Assembly (NCBI RefSeq): GCF_029714325.1
Contig: NZ_CP121666.1
Coordinates: 7,533,001-7,597,000, forward strand
DNA: 64,000 bases
DNA from: Bradyrhizobium sp. CB1717
GTDB lineage: Bacteria > Pseudomonadota > Alphaproteobacteria > Rhizobiales > Xanthobacteraceae
Direction: 5' to 3'
A program made the position numbers and the translations under genes. Below are positions 19,501 through 25,313 of the stretch, piece by piece; position 1 is the first letter of the stretch; every line of letters starts with the position of its first letter. The notes under the pieces are model-generated. The model worked only from the letters and a program-made list of their open reading frames with translations. It ran no database searches and had not been told where the DNA came from.

Positions 19501-20645
19501 TCGTCGACGATCTGCCGCAGCCGCGCTGACGGATAAGCCGGATCTAGCGGCAGATAGGCGCCGCCAGCCTTCATGATCGCCAAAACACCAACCACCATCG
19601 CTAGGCTGCGTTCCAGGCAGATCGCCACCGGCTGGTCCGGCTTGACCCCAAGCTCGATCAGATGATGCGCCAGCCCGTTGGCACGCGCATTGAGTTCGCC
19701 ATAGCTCAGTCTCTCCTTCTCATGGACCACCGCCACCGCTTCCGGCGCCTTTTGCACCTGCGCCTCGAACAGCTCATGGATACATCGCTCATACGAACAA
19801 GGCGCCGCCGTCCGATTCAACTCCTCCAGTAGATACGCGCGCTCGTCAGTCGGCAGAATGCCGATTCGGCCGACAGGCTGCCCCGCATCGTCCATCACGC
19901 CGCGTAACAAAGCTTGCAAATGCTGCGTCATGCGGTCGATCTGCTTGGGCGCTAATCGAGCGGCATCAAAATGCCAGCGGAAGCTCCCATCCAGAGCGCG
20001 AACCTCAAAGGTCAGCAAATCGCCGCATAAGGCTTGGCCAGCCTTGTGGCTCGTCGACAGCTCGTCGGCGGCGGAACAGCTCTCTTTCGTGATTGCAATG
20101 CCGATCGGCCAAGGCTGGCGTGCCCGCAGCGCCTCTACACTTCGCAATGTCGGGCAGCGCGCGATAAGATCCCGAGTATAGCTAGCGTGCGTCCTCAGCT
20201 GCGCGACTTCCGCCGCTACGGTTTTGCGCACTTCTTCAAAATCGAGAGCAAGCTCAATGCAAACATCCATCGGCACGACGGAGGCGATTAACGCCTCGAC
20301 GAGTTTACAGCCAGTTTGCAATCCATCCCATGCAGGCTTCCATCCCAGTTGAAATTCGGTTTCCCCCGTCATCCGAGCGAGATAGATCAGCCAAGCCGTT
20401 ACCAGATATTCCGACCGATCTTGTGGGGACAATTTAGCCAAAGCGCTTGGGCTACACCACGAACTCGACTGCCATCGAGAAGGCGCCGCAGCCACGGACG
20501 ATGACACGAAAGGAGGATGCAATCTTCTAAACTGTTCGAGCCGCCGTCGCCAAAACTCCTCCCCTCGCGCCAGGAGTTCATGTGCGGCAGATATGCTGTG
20601 CACCTGTTCATCGCTCAAGTTCGGAAGGCGACTTCCTTGATTCAC
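7530..20645 (-). CDS. four-module non-ribosomal peptide synthetase with terminal thioesterase
   Basis: 4371 residues from a GTG at 20645. Approximate order: half condensation domain (1-265, no HHxxxDG), A1 270-800, T1 near 841; C2 890-1335 (HHIVSDGWS near 1035), A2 1350-1850, T2 near 1898; C3 1950-2390 (HHIVSDGWS near 2094), A3 2410-2920, T3 near 2964; C4 of dual epimerisation/condensation type 3050-3480 (HHLIGDHTT near 3190), A4 3500-4010, T4 near 4052; thioesterase 4095-4371 with GYSSGA near 4178 and a PGNHVT histidine. All T domains have GGHSLLAVQ. Adenylation codes aligned by eye to GrsA: A1 DVQFYAQVIK (Pro-like), A2 DAFFLGCTFK (Ile/Val-like), A3 DVWHLSLIDK (Ser), A4 DAWTIAAVCK (Phe). This suggests a tetrapeptide with D-Ser released by the thioesterase. 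No MbtH, phosphopantetheinyl transferase or exporter gene adjoins it. Product unknown. Confidence 0.95.
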   Translation of the reverse strand: MNQGSRLPNLSDEQVHSISAAHELLARGEEFWRRRLEQFRRLHPPFVSSSVAAAPSRWQSSSWCSPSALAKLSPQDRSEYLVTAWLIYLARMTGETEFQLGWKPAWDGLQTGCKLVEALIASVVPMDVCIELALDFEEVRKTVAAEVAQLRTHASYTRDLIARCPTLRSVEALRARQPWPIGIAITKESCSAADELSTSHKAGQALCGDLLTFEVRALDGSFRWHFDAARLAPKQIDRMTQHLQALLRGVMDDAGQPVGRIGILPTDERAYLLEELNRTAAPCSYERCIHELFEAQVQKAPEAVAVVHEKERLSYGELNARANGLAHHLIELGVKPDQPVAICLERSLAMVVGVLAIMKAGGAYLPLDPAYPSARLRQIVDDAKPKLLLCDVAGRTALGAEAVADVTVVDLETAIPPWADRPASNPDPGTLGLTSRHLAYVIYTSGSTGIPKGVEMSHGALMNSLAGISTSKLRTLQFATLNFDVSCQELFICWKDGGALVLLREETRRRFSDLLEFVEREAIERLFLPFVALNHFAEVWSTQRVQLPSLKELYTAGERLQATPLLREFFEAHPNARLINQYGSTEISVISEHHLGADPSCWPQMPHVGRPIANTRVYLLDGHGAPVPFGAVGELYIGGAGVARGYLNRPELTEERFIASPFVEGDRLYRTGDLARYLPDGNLEFLGRNDDQVKIRGYRIEPGEIVARLCEHAWVREAVVVARQNGAGDKHLIAYVVCAPETGSDEGDGGGLAGALRAHLSARLPDYMVPSAFVRLAALPLTVNGKLDRNALPAPADQAYALAAYQAPQGAVETALARIWAELLGVERIGRNDHFFELGGHSLLAVQMSSRLSQAVGVELPLSTLFARPVLTDLAASIVELLSRSGPQELPSIATVSRHEPLVLSFAQQRLWFLAQLNEGSTNYHIPLALRLRGMLDHSAWQRSLDRLFARHEALRSVFVATQGKPRVEVLPPDAGLPIVEHDLRERSDAEAALLDLCHEEGHTPFDLARGPLIRGRLVRMSDKEHVFLLTQHHIVSDGWSMGVLLRELSQLYRAFEAGQDDPLPPLAIQYPDYAAWQRQWLSGDRLQKQAQYWRSALAGATRLVLPTDHARPAQQSFAAATVPIIIDADLTRELKRLSLQHGTTLFMTVLAAWAAVLSCLSGQDDLVIGVPSANRGHREIEELIGFFVNTLALRMDLSGKPRVSELLERTRCTVLAAQEHQDLPFEQVVEIVQPPRALDHTPLFQVMLAWENNAVGSLDLPGLSVKAAGEVLDQVEFDLELSLGEHGEEIAGTLGYATALFDQATIERQRGYLLALLRAMAADAQQEVHRIELLSTAERTYLLDELNRTAAPYPAERCIHELFEAQVHKAPDAVAVVCDDERLSYGELNAKANRLAHHLIALGVRPEDRVATVLDRSAALVVAQLAILKAGGVYVPIDRALPVARQELLMADCAARLVLCADDLVEARIPVRAIEPLIARMGCSSDPGLALSAETAAYVMYTSGSTGLPKGVVVPHRAVNRLVINSGYVKIDAGDRVAWAGNPAFDASTFEVWAPLLNGGCIVAMHTATVRDTPSFARALEQHRVTSLFLTTALFNQYTSSIAPTLAQLKHLLCGGERGDLASFLRLLKEKGPVRLIHCYGPTETTTFATIWTCPADFNGSLVPIGRPIANTRVYLLDGHGAPVPFGAVGELYIGGAGVARGYLNRPELTEERFIASPFVEGDRLYRTGDLARYLPDGNLEFLGRNDDQVKIRGYRIEPGEIVARLCEHAWVREAVVVARQNGAGDKHLIAYVVCAPETGSDEGDGGGLAGALRAHLSARLPDYMVPSAFVRLAALPLTVNGKLDRNALPAPADQAYALAAYQAPQGAVETALARIWAELLGVERIGRNDHFFELGGHSLLAVQMSSRLSQAVGVELPLSTLFARPVLTDLAASIVELLSRSGPQELPSIATVSRHEPLVLSFAQQRLWFLAQLNEGSTNYHIPLALRLRGMLDHSAWQRSLDRLFARHEALRSVFVATQGKPRVEVLPPDAGLPIVEHDLRERSDAEAALLDLCHEEGHTPFDLARGPLIRGRLVRMSDKEHVFLLTQHHIVSDGWSMGVLLRELSQLYRAFEAGQDDPLPPLAIQYPDYAAWQRQWLSGDRLQKQAQYWRSVLAGTARLVLPTDHARPAQQSFAAATVPIIIDADLTRELKRLSLQHGTTLFMTVLAAWAAVLSRLSGQDDLVIGVPSANRGHREIEELIGFFVNTLALRMDLSGKPRVSELLERTRCTVLAAQEHQDLPFEQVVEIVQPPRALDHTPLFQVMLAWENNAVGSLDLPGLSVEAAGEELDQVKFDLELSLGEHGEEIAGTLGYATALFDQATIERQRGYLLALLRAMAADAQQEVHRIELLSTAERTHLLDELNRTAAPYPAERCIHELFEAQVHKAPDAVALVCDDERLSYGELNARANRLAHHLIALGVRPDQPVAICVERSPMMVVALLAILKAGGAYMPLDPAYPSARLHQVLDDAAPRLLLADVAGRAAFGADVPGNVSVVKLDAAAPAWASLPEADPDPRALSLSSRNLAYVIYTSGSTGTPKGAQNEHRAIVNRLIWMQNAYGLKATDVVLQKTPFSFDVSAWEFFWTLLEGATLVVAPPGAHREPDALVDLIVSQRITTVHFVPSMLVSFLDAKSVDRCTSLRRVLCSGEALPAASVHRVRRVLPWTALHNLYGPTEAAIDVTSWSCPAGFDEAIVPIGRPIANTRVYLLDGHGGLVPFGAVGELCIGGAGVARGYLNRPELTAERFIPSPFVEGDRLYRTGDLARYLPDGNIEFLGRNDDQVKIRGFRIEPGEIVARLCGRACVREAVVVAREDGRGEQRLVAYVVAAEAEESDLAGDLRAHVSAGLPDHMVPSAFVRLAALPLTLNGKLDRNALPAPGDEAYARRTYAPPQGEMETVLAQIWAELLGLERVGRNDNFFELGGHSLLAVQMIERLRRRSLRIEVRTLFVNPVLADLAASLGRHHEVAVPANLITERSAAITPQMLPLIELAQDEIDRIIATIPGGVCNIQDIYGLSPLQDGILFHHLLAAKGDPYLLVSQMAFAERGLLDRYLAAVQRVVDRHDILRTSFVWEGLSRPAQVVWRQAQLEVIEVQLDGAHGTGAEQLRQQFDPRRHRIELGRAPLLRFVIAREPRSPRWLLLELQHHLIGDHTTRDVMHAEVRAELEGRQHELTAPQPFRNLVAQAHLRRDAKADEAFFRELLADIDEPTTPFDLSEVRGDGGGVREAHRMLPSALHARLREQARRLGVSLASLCHLAWGQVVARSSGREQVVFGTVLLGRLQGSAGADRAVGLFINTLPLRLDLDDTAVEASVRMTHARLADLLAHEHASLALAQRCSAVAASAPLFSTLLNYRHNTAPAVPGSGTDDVLSGMEWLGGEERTNYPLTLSVEDFGEALGLTVQVAEPISADRICGYMQRVLEQLAKSLEHAPDTPVRELDILPAEERTYLLEDLNRTAEAYPSNRCVHELFEAQVQKAPEAVALVCENERLSYGELNAKANRLAHHLIALGVKPDQPVAICLERSPAMVVGVLAILKAGGAYLPLDPAYPSQRLHQVVDDAAPRLLLCDVVGRAALGPEVLTDVTVIDVETATPAWADRAASNPDPRTLGLTSGHLAYVIYTSGSTGTPKGVMVQHQGLVNLLSAQVGLFGASSNSRVVQFASIAFDASAWELVMAFGSGAALHLPAEEIRQASSKLSDYLQSESITHATLPPALLQTSKDPEGLAVQVLILAGELPKPELMRSLAPASIANAYGPTEATVCATIWTCPADFNGSLVPIGRPIANTRVYLLDGHGAPVPFGAVGELYIGGAGVARGYLNRPELTEERFIASPFVEGDRLYRTGDLARYLPDGNLEFLGRNDDQVKIRGYRIEPGEIVARLCEHAWVREAVVVARQNGAGDKHLIAYVVCAPETGSDEGDGGGLAGALRAHLSARLPDYMVPSAFVRLAALPLTLNGKLDRNALPAPADQAYALAAYQAPQGAVETALARIWAELLGVERIGRNDHFFELGGHSLLAVQMLSRALKLGLSFSATDLFRAPVLKELASKIRLQVQPSNTAVIPVRPTGSQPPLFFVPTGFGDCSYVLGLAAEMDADCSVYALPWPPFDDVRPPTIEAIAAEVILAIKQIQPRGPYRFAGYSSGAILAYAIAEQLLSVDEVVSFMAFIDVSLAAASSKGSLKNLAREFVLDRCGILRDEYHEVLERDTEQCSISELFEKAQQTGALAPDHDLHSDVSMYQRAATFHRALQSYRVPPLAIEIHQFYASEPRISRWVPPDKQPSSGLPNQGWDRVVNAGSLRAVPVPGNHVTMVSNPENRRVLARAISTALIGTVE
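13254..15649 (-). repeat. NRPS internal direct repeat, copy A (module 2/3 junction)
   Basis: This segment (end of A2, T2, C3, start of A3) matches 16428-18823 at a constant offset of 3174 bp with no indel visible to me and only scattered substitutions. Similarity ends abruptly after GGACGCCCGA at 15649, where the substrate-binding core of A2 begins. Confidence 0.85.
16428..18823 (-). repeat. NRPS internal direct repeat, copy B (module 1/2 junction)
   Basis: The partner of 13254-15649, covering the end of A1, T1, C2 and the start of A2. A shorter related segment (about 8440-9220, end of A4 plus T4) is also nearly identical at the DNA level, so the C-terminal A subdomain and T domain of modules 1, 2 and 4 have been homogenised while the A-domain cores differ. 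Module 3's counterpart (about 11730-12450) is more diverged. Confidence 0.85.
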
Positions 20646-21205
20646 GCAAATCGCTCACACGTTCGAATCTGTTTTGGGGCTTAGGCTGGTCTGCATTGAT
20701 GTGGCGAGACCCGCCGAAGCAGATCACTCAATTTTCCTGCCAACCTTCCGCATCACCGAAAATGATGCGGGCGGTATCGCAGCTGCCACTCGACCGCGTC
20801 AGAGTTCTGGTAAGCGTTCGCATCGACCGACTTCTCCTCTATGGCACTCTTTAGAGGATTACGCATGTATCGTGCCAAAGGTGAAATCGGGTGCAATCAA
20901 TGCGATAGCCACAGCGGTGCTATGTCAGCTATCCAACAGCGTCGCCAGACATCGTACAGCTGAGCGCGCTATCAATCGGCACAAGCCTTCGCCCGCCCGG
21001 TCTTCCCGACAAGGAAAAAGGGACCCGGAATACCAAAGTAATTTGTCAGCTCAGCCGAAGCGCATCGCGTGCGCCTTTAGTACAACCGGGACAAACACTT
21101 TTTCTAAGGTCCGCGCGTGCGATACGAGGCAGTGCTGGATCGCTCGAGTAAATGTTTCTCGCAATTAACGGCAGTCATGTTGGAATTGGCGTTTCTTCGC
21201 ATCCC
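20646..21205. other. upstream region of the NRPS gene
   Basis: 560 bp with no supported gene. It should hold the NRPS promoter. The one clear structure is an inverted repeat at 20749-20769. I see no convincing sigma-54, nod-box or tts-box match. Confidence 0.4.
20749..20769. promoter_or_regulatory. inverted repeat about 105 bp upstream of the NRPS
   Basis: Perfect 7-bp arms CGCATCA and TGATGCG around a 7-base centre. It may be an operator or a hairpin in the NRPS leader. No protein can be assigned. Confidence 0.3.
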
Positions 21206-21592
21206 TCAATATGTGGAACCTGCCGGGTCGTCGAGCTTGTGGCGCTCGGTTCCGGTGAGGGGCGGGTTGAAGATGCTAACGAGGATCATGTCGTTGTTTC
21301 GTCCCCCGCGCAGGAAATGCTTGTCATGCTTGTCAAGCACATACATGTCACCCTTGCGAATGGGAAAGACATTCCCGTCCATGTCCTCGACCTCGCCCTC
21401 TCCGCCGATGCAGTAGCAGGCCTCGAGATGATTCCGGTATTGCAGAAGAGAAACGGTGTTAGCGCGCACCACGGTGTGGCAGATACTAAAACCCATGCCG
21501 TCCTTATCCGTCAGAAGGCGGTGGCTGGTACCATTGCCCCAATCGACGAAGTGATCGGTTGCTTCGACGTCGTACAGGCTGCGCACAATCAT
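21206..21592 (-). CDS. ectC: ectoine synthase (EctC)-like cupin, solitary
   Basis: 128 residues, the usual EctC length. The N-terminus [13 protein letters not shown], the core [19 protein letters not shown], the [20 protein letters not shown] segment and FNPPLTG all match ectoine synthase, which cyclises N-gamma-acetyl-diaminobutyrate to ectoine. The Glu (HLEA), Tyr (MYVLDKHD) and His positions that bind iron in EctC are present. No ectA, ectB, ectD or aspartokinase gene is nearby, so de novo ectoine synthesis is not encoded here. It may use a scavenged precursor, have another role, or be a transferred orphan. Confidence 0.8.
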   Translation of the reverse strand: MIVRSLYDVEATDHFVDWGNGTSHRLLTDKDGMGFSICHTVVRANTVSLLQYRNHLEACYCIGGEGEVEDMDGNVFPIRKGDMYVLDKHDKHFLRGGRNNDMILVSIFNPPLTGTERHKLDDPAGSTY

Positions 21593-22400
21593 AGTGTTGG
21601 ATTGCCCGGTGCAGGTTGACGTGATTGATCCAAAAGCTGGAGACCGTTGTTCTGCCAGGGAACTGCGACTTCCCTGTCGCTCGGCCGAACTGCGATCTCC
21701 GTCGAAACAACCAACCGTCGGTCGCCGAGAGCCTGTGCAGTAGGCCTATGGGATCGGCTACACGCAAAAGGCCTGCCATTTGCCCGACGGCGATTAGTGA
21801 AAATATCGGCGCGAGGGTATTTCGCAGGCGAGCCTCGGCGCGCACCAACTTTATGTTCCACCTTTCGCGTGGCGCCGCCGCTCACCATTATATTCCCCAG
21901 AATGCTGCTGGAGATATTGCCGGCGGCATAAACTGTCTCCAGTCGCAGATTTGGCAAGTCGTTTCCTTCCTTGCTGTGCCTCTCGCCGCGAATATGGTTC
22001 CGCAGCGTCTCAGCTAGTAGAGCAAATCTCATGCCGTGGTCGCAGACCGATGAAAAGATGAAGTTGTGGCTGTCTCAGCTGGCTAGCGACTGAGAACGAT
22101 TTGGCTGGGAGTGTAGCCAATCTAACAAACTGCCGAGGATATGGCCGAATACAAACAGGTCCGCGAGCGAGGACCGATCGAACAGTGCTGCTTTTTATCC
22201 GCTATGGGCTAATGCCGACATAGATTGAGCACCTGATACGCGAGCCGAATGAACTCACGTGCAGGTCAGCAGATCAGGTCTTCGGGACTAGGCCAACAGC
22301 GGGCGGATATCATCGATTATTTGCCAGGTCGCGAACTCATGATAATGCCGCCGGCGAGAACTCGCGTAGTCCCAAATGCGCGTCGTTCGCGGCTCCGCGC
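21593..22400. other. stretch without a supported gene
   Basis: About 800 bp. Overlapping open frames occur on both strands around 21600-22030, but none has a good start, codon pattern and family together. The DNA may include the promoter of the minus-strand ectC-like gene. Confidence 0.35.
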
Positions 22401-22610
22401 CTAGCTCGCCGGGATGTCCGCCGCCTTCCGAAGGCTAAACGCGAGCGGGAAGGTCTCGTCCGAAAGAGACTCCAGCGCGGTCCGCTCTTCGGTGAGGCGT
22501 TCTTCGATGAACTGACGTTCGACGTCCGACAGGTTCGACTTCAGCAGGCGACGATAGCGGTGGATGTTGTTGCGGTGAGCACGAATGCGGGCCAAATATT
22601 CATCGAGCAT
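22401..22610 (-). CDS. small hypothetical protein, helical and charged
   Basis: 69 residues, rich in Arg, Glu and Leu, predicted almost wholly helical (EYLARIRAHRNNIHRYRRLL, then DVERQFIEERLTEERTALESL). It looks like the short conserved hypotheticals common in Bradyrhizobium accessory DNA. I know of no function. The coding pattern is regular, supporting a real gene. Confidence 0.55.
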   Translation of the reverse strand: MLDEYLARIRAHRNNIHRYRRLLKSNLSDVERQFIEERLTEERTALESLSDETFPLAFSLRKAADIPAS

Positions 22611-22754
22611 CCTGGACGCTCCTGAGTCGTCGCAATCTCTACGAAGAGATATTCAGGCGAGCATGTCGTCGATCAACGCGCCGCCTGTCATCGCACCTCG
22701 GAAGCCGTTCGGCAGGCGGATAAGGACCATGGCAGTTCGTGATATCATTCGTTC

Positions 22755-22787
22755 GCCTAGCCTAGCCTAGCCTAGCCTAGCCTAGCC
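22755..22787. repeat. pentanucleotide microsatellite (GCCTA)6.6
   Basis: Six perfect copies of GCCTA plus a partial seventh, 33 bp. Every frame on either strand meets TAG within five codons, so the repeat cannot be inside a translated region; any effect must be on transcription, spacing or the 3' end of a frame. Confidence 0.95.
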
Positions 22788-23025
22788 TTTCCATGGCGAC
22801 GATCCACAGCGTTTTTTGCTCGCCATACGCCGTCTTTCTGCACGATTAGTCCCTCAAACAGAGCTGGACGCTTGTAAGGCGCAAGGAATAGTCGGTCACA
22901 CCCGCGGCGCCGGACGCCTGTCGCTGACAAGATCGCCCGCCAGTATTCTCTCCCGACGAGCTGAACATCGTTTGTCGATGTGCTATACGCATCTAAGTTG
23001 AGGACAGCTTTGTTTGAGAGTTTCA

Positions 23026-23229
23026 ATGTCTCTTTCGATTGGATTGATTGTCGACGGCTATGTGAAACTAAACAACCGCAGCGCGCTGGAGAACCTTCTG
23101 GTGCATCGGCGGGAGCTACTGCAGCAGTTGAACTGCGTTACTGGAGTTGATCCGAAGCCAGCGATCGCTCAGGTCAGTCAAGACATCACAGTGATCGAAA
23201 GGGCGCTTGCGGCGCTCCCACAGGAGTAA
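23026..23229 (+). CDS. small conserved hypothetical protein
   Basis: 67 residues from the ATG at 23026 (a TTG at 23014 is an in-frame alternative). Sequence MSLSIGLIVDGYVKL, then a helical ENLLVHRRELLQQL and a final QDITVIERALAAL helix. The pattern is familiar from Bradyrhizobium small hypotheticals. No domain function is known to me. Confidence 0.55.
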   Translation: MSLSIGLIVDGYVKLNNRSALENLLVHRRELLQQLNCVTGVDPKPAIAQVSQDITVIERALAALPQE

Positions 23230-23544
23230 GCAACAACGGCGCACCGGCTCGCGTGAGTTGACTGCGCTTCGGCGCCGAACACTGAGTTCGCCCTCGTTTC
23301 CGGACGAAGGTTATTAGCGCGACGCCCTCGCAGCGAGCAACGCGTCAACCGATTCACATCGGATAACGACGCGTCTTGGGTGACGTTAGGCTTCCATCGA
23401 TTTGCGACCACGATACACATCTGCGAGCTGGCCAGATCGCTATGCCGCAGGCGACGCGACGGCGCGCGCGAACCTGGATAGCAGGCCAGCATCTTCAGCA
23501 CTGTGGCTTGGAAATTCACCTCAAGGACAAGCCATGTCCTAGAT
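23230..23544. other. stretch without a supported gene
   Basis: 315 bp between two small genes. Frames are short and family-less on both strands. Confidence 0.35.
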
Positions 23545-23745
23545 CTATCGCCACATCGTTGGTGCTCTGGAAAGAGCTTCCTGACCGATCTGTTTAAGCA
23601 GATCGGGGCGCGTCTCACCTCTGGTGGCGGCCTCCAGGATTTTGGAGGCAACGTAGGCGCGGACGCCCGCGTCATACGGTGAGACGCTCTCGCAAACCTC
23701 ATCCAGGATCGCGCGCAGAAGCGCGGTCGTGGCACCGTCCAGCAT
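23545..23745 (-). CDS. small conserved hypothetical protein
   Basis: 66 residues from an ATG at 23745 preceded by GAGGGAG. Acidic N-terminal helix (ATTALLRAILDEVCESV), then YDAGVRAYVASKILEAA and a C-terminal basic tail. The frame is open upstream for another 50 codons, but that extension lacks a good start and sensible composition. Resembles short alpha-helical hypotheticals of rhizobia; function unknown. Confidence 0.5.
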   Translation of the reverse strand: MLDGATTALLRAILDEVCESVSPYDAGVRAYVASKILEAATRGETRPDLLKQIGQEALSRAPTMWR

Positions 23746-24870
23746 TGGGAGATCTCCCTCATACCATCGAGGAAGATAATGGGACTTTACAGGACCGCAA
23801 CTCAAGTACATCAGATCGTATGAGTCTCCGCGACTGCCGGTCAGCCGATTTCCAGCGCAGTGCAATGTCCAGCACCTCTGCGATCGCTGATCCATTGCGG
23901 CAGCTCGCTTGATCGGAATGCTTTTGTTTTCTCGTTGGCCGTCTCGGCTTAACAGACAAGCTTGCTAGAGCTCAGAGGTCAATGTGACCCCGCGATCATG
24001 CTCTGTGTACGGCCTTCCGCCATCTATTGCGCGCCGGACTGACTGGGCCGATGCGGTAGGCCAATGCTCGGACGGTGCTAGTTCGTTGCCGATCCTCATC
24101 AGGATCAATTGCGGCTAGAGGATTTGCCGTTTATCGCGCCTGCTGTGTCCAACCAATGCTTCGGCATACCTGCCCCGATGGAGTTAAGTAGCTTGCCACT
24201 GCCCTGCTCCGGGACATCGCGATCAATTCTTGCCGTGAAGCTGCCCTGGCCTCTCTCGAGGGAACTTCGGCTTTATGCAGCTTAACGAGGTCGTCTGCGC
24301 AATCGCGAAGTAATTTCATGGTCGTGGGCGCGTGGTTATTGATCTATAATCGCACGTATTGGCAGCACACGACTTTGAGCGAACCTCCGGCAATGCCCGC
24401 TTGCAGGTGGATGATCTCGATAGCGACTTGCGTTTTTGACACAGAAGCCTGGTGCAGCTGAAGGACCCCAGCACGGACACGCGAACTCGCGTGAAAATTC
24501 ATCGGGGGGTGCCGGCGCAATGCAGGATTTGAGCGCGAGAGCGCGGCTCGTTGCATTAATCGATATTGCCATTTTGTTACAGTCTCCGCCCAGACCAATC
24601 ACATGTAGCCGCAGGGCGGCATACTCCGCGGCCACATTGTTGGGGGCCATTGCTGCAACCGAGCATGAGCGACGAGCGAGATGACGTCGCCGAAAGTGCC
24701 GTCGCATCTGCGCGCTGGGCGCAAGCCCTTTGGGAGCGAGCTATTAACCAGCTCACCACGGGCTGCGTGTGAAATGCTCCGATCTGACGCCGAGGCGCCT
24801 CGTTCGGGGAAGAGAAGAGGCTGGGCTGTTCAGATTATCTGCTGTGTTTGTCGAATCGAAGGGGAGCTAT
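23746..24870. other. about 1.1 kb with no confident gene
   Basis: Several short frames are present (for example a 62-residue minus-strand frame ending at 24131), but none has convincing family similarity. The region has lower coding character than its neighbours and may be decayed DNA. Confidence 0.35.
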
Positions 24871-25074
24871 ATGAATCATCTCGGCAGCAGCCATCGTCGC
24901 ACAACATCTGTGATGACAGACGAACAGCACGAGCTGGAGCGCTGCAAGCAGGAGATTGCGCACCTCAAACAGCTGGTTGTACGACTTTCTGAAATTGTTT
25001 TGCGCCACGTCGTACAGAGTGCCCAAAGCAGCCGGAATGTCCCGGAGGGTCTGAGCGAGCCGCCGAAGTCATAA
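24871..25074 (+). CDS. small hypothetical protein with a coiled-coil segment
   Basis: 67 residues. I chose the ATG at 24871 because GGGGAG lies five bases before it. The middle (TDEQHELERCKQEIAHLKQLVVRLSEIVLRHVV) has a heptad-like hydrophobic pattern consistent with a short coiled coil. No family recognised. Confidence 0.5.
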   Translation: MNHLGSSHRRTTSVMTDEQHELERCKQEIAHLKQLVVRLSEIVLRHVVQSAQSSRNVPEGLSEPPKS

Positions 25075-25313
25075 TACGGAAAGCGAACTCGCGCTTGGCT
25101 GCTCTCGGCAGGGTGGGAGCGGCCCCGCCTCGCTCCACCCCGTCAGCGGCAGAGCCAATCTCCAACCGGGCATCATGAGCTCGAGCATGAGCAGTTGTTC
25201 AGCATGCAAAGGGCAGTTCCGGATCGCCTTCGAGAGCTCTTCCGGGATGTCGAGGATTCAGGGCCAACCTATCCGGTTCGACTGCTTCTGAGCGCAATCA
25301 CTTGCGGATCTGG

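Noticed and set aside
20674..21168. 164-codon plus-strand frame upstream of the NRPS
   Set aside because: Composition is typical of non-coding DNA, there is no good ribosome site, and it would occupy the NRPS promoter.
21500..21540. Possible sigma-54 promoter (TGGC...TTGC)
   Set aside because: The GG-GC spacing is 11 instead of 10 and it lies inside the ectC-like gene.
22772..23026. 84-codon minus-strand frame ending in the microsatellite
   Set aside because: Needs a TTG start, overlaps the better plus-strand gene start at 23026, and has no family resemblance.
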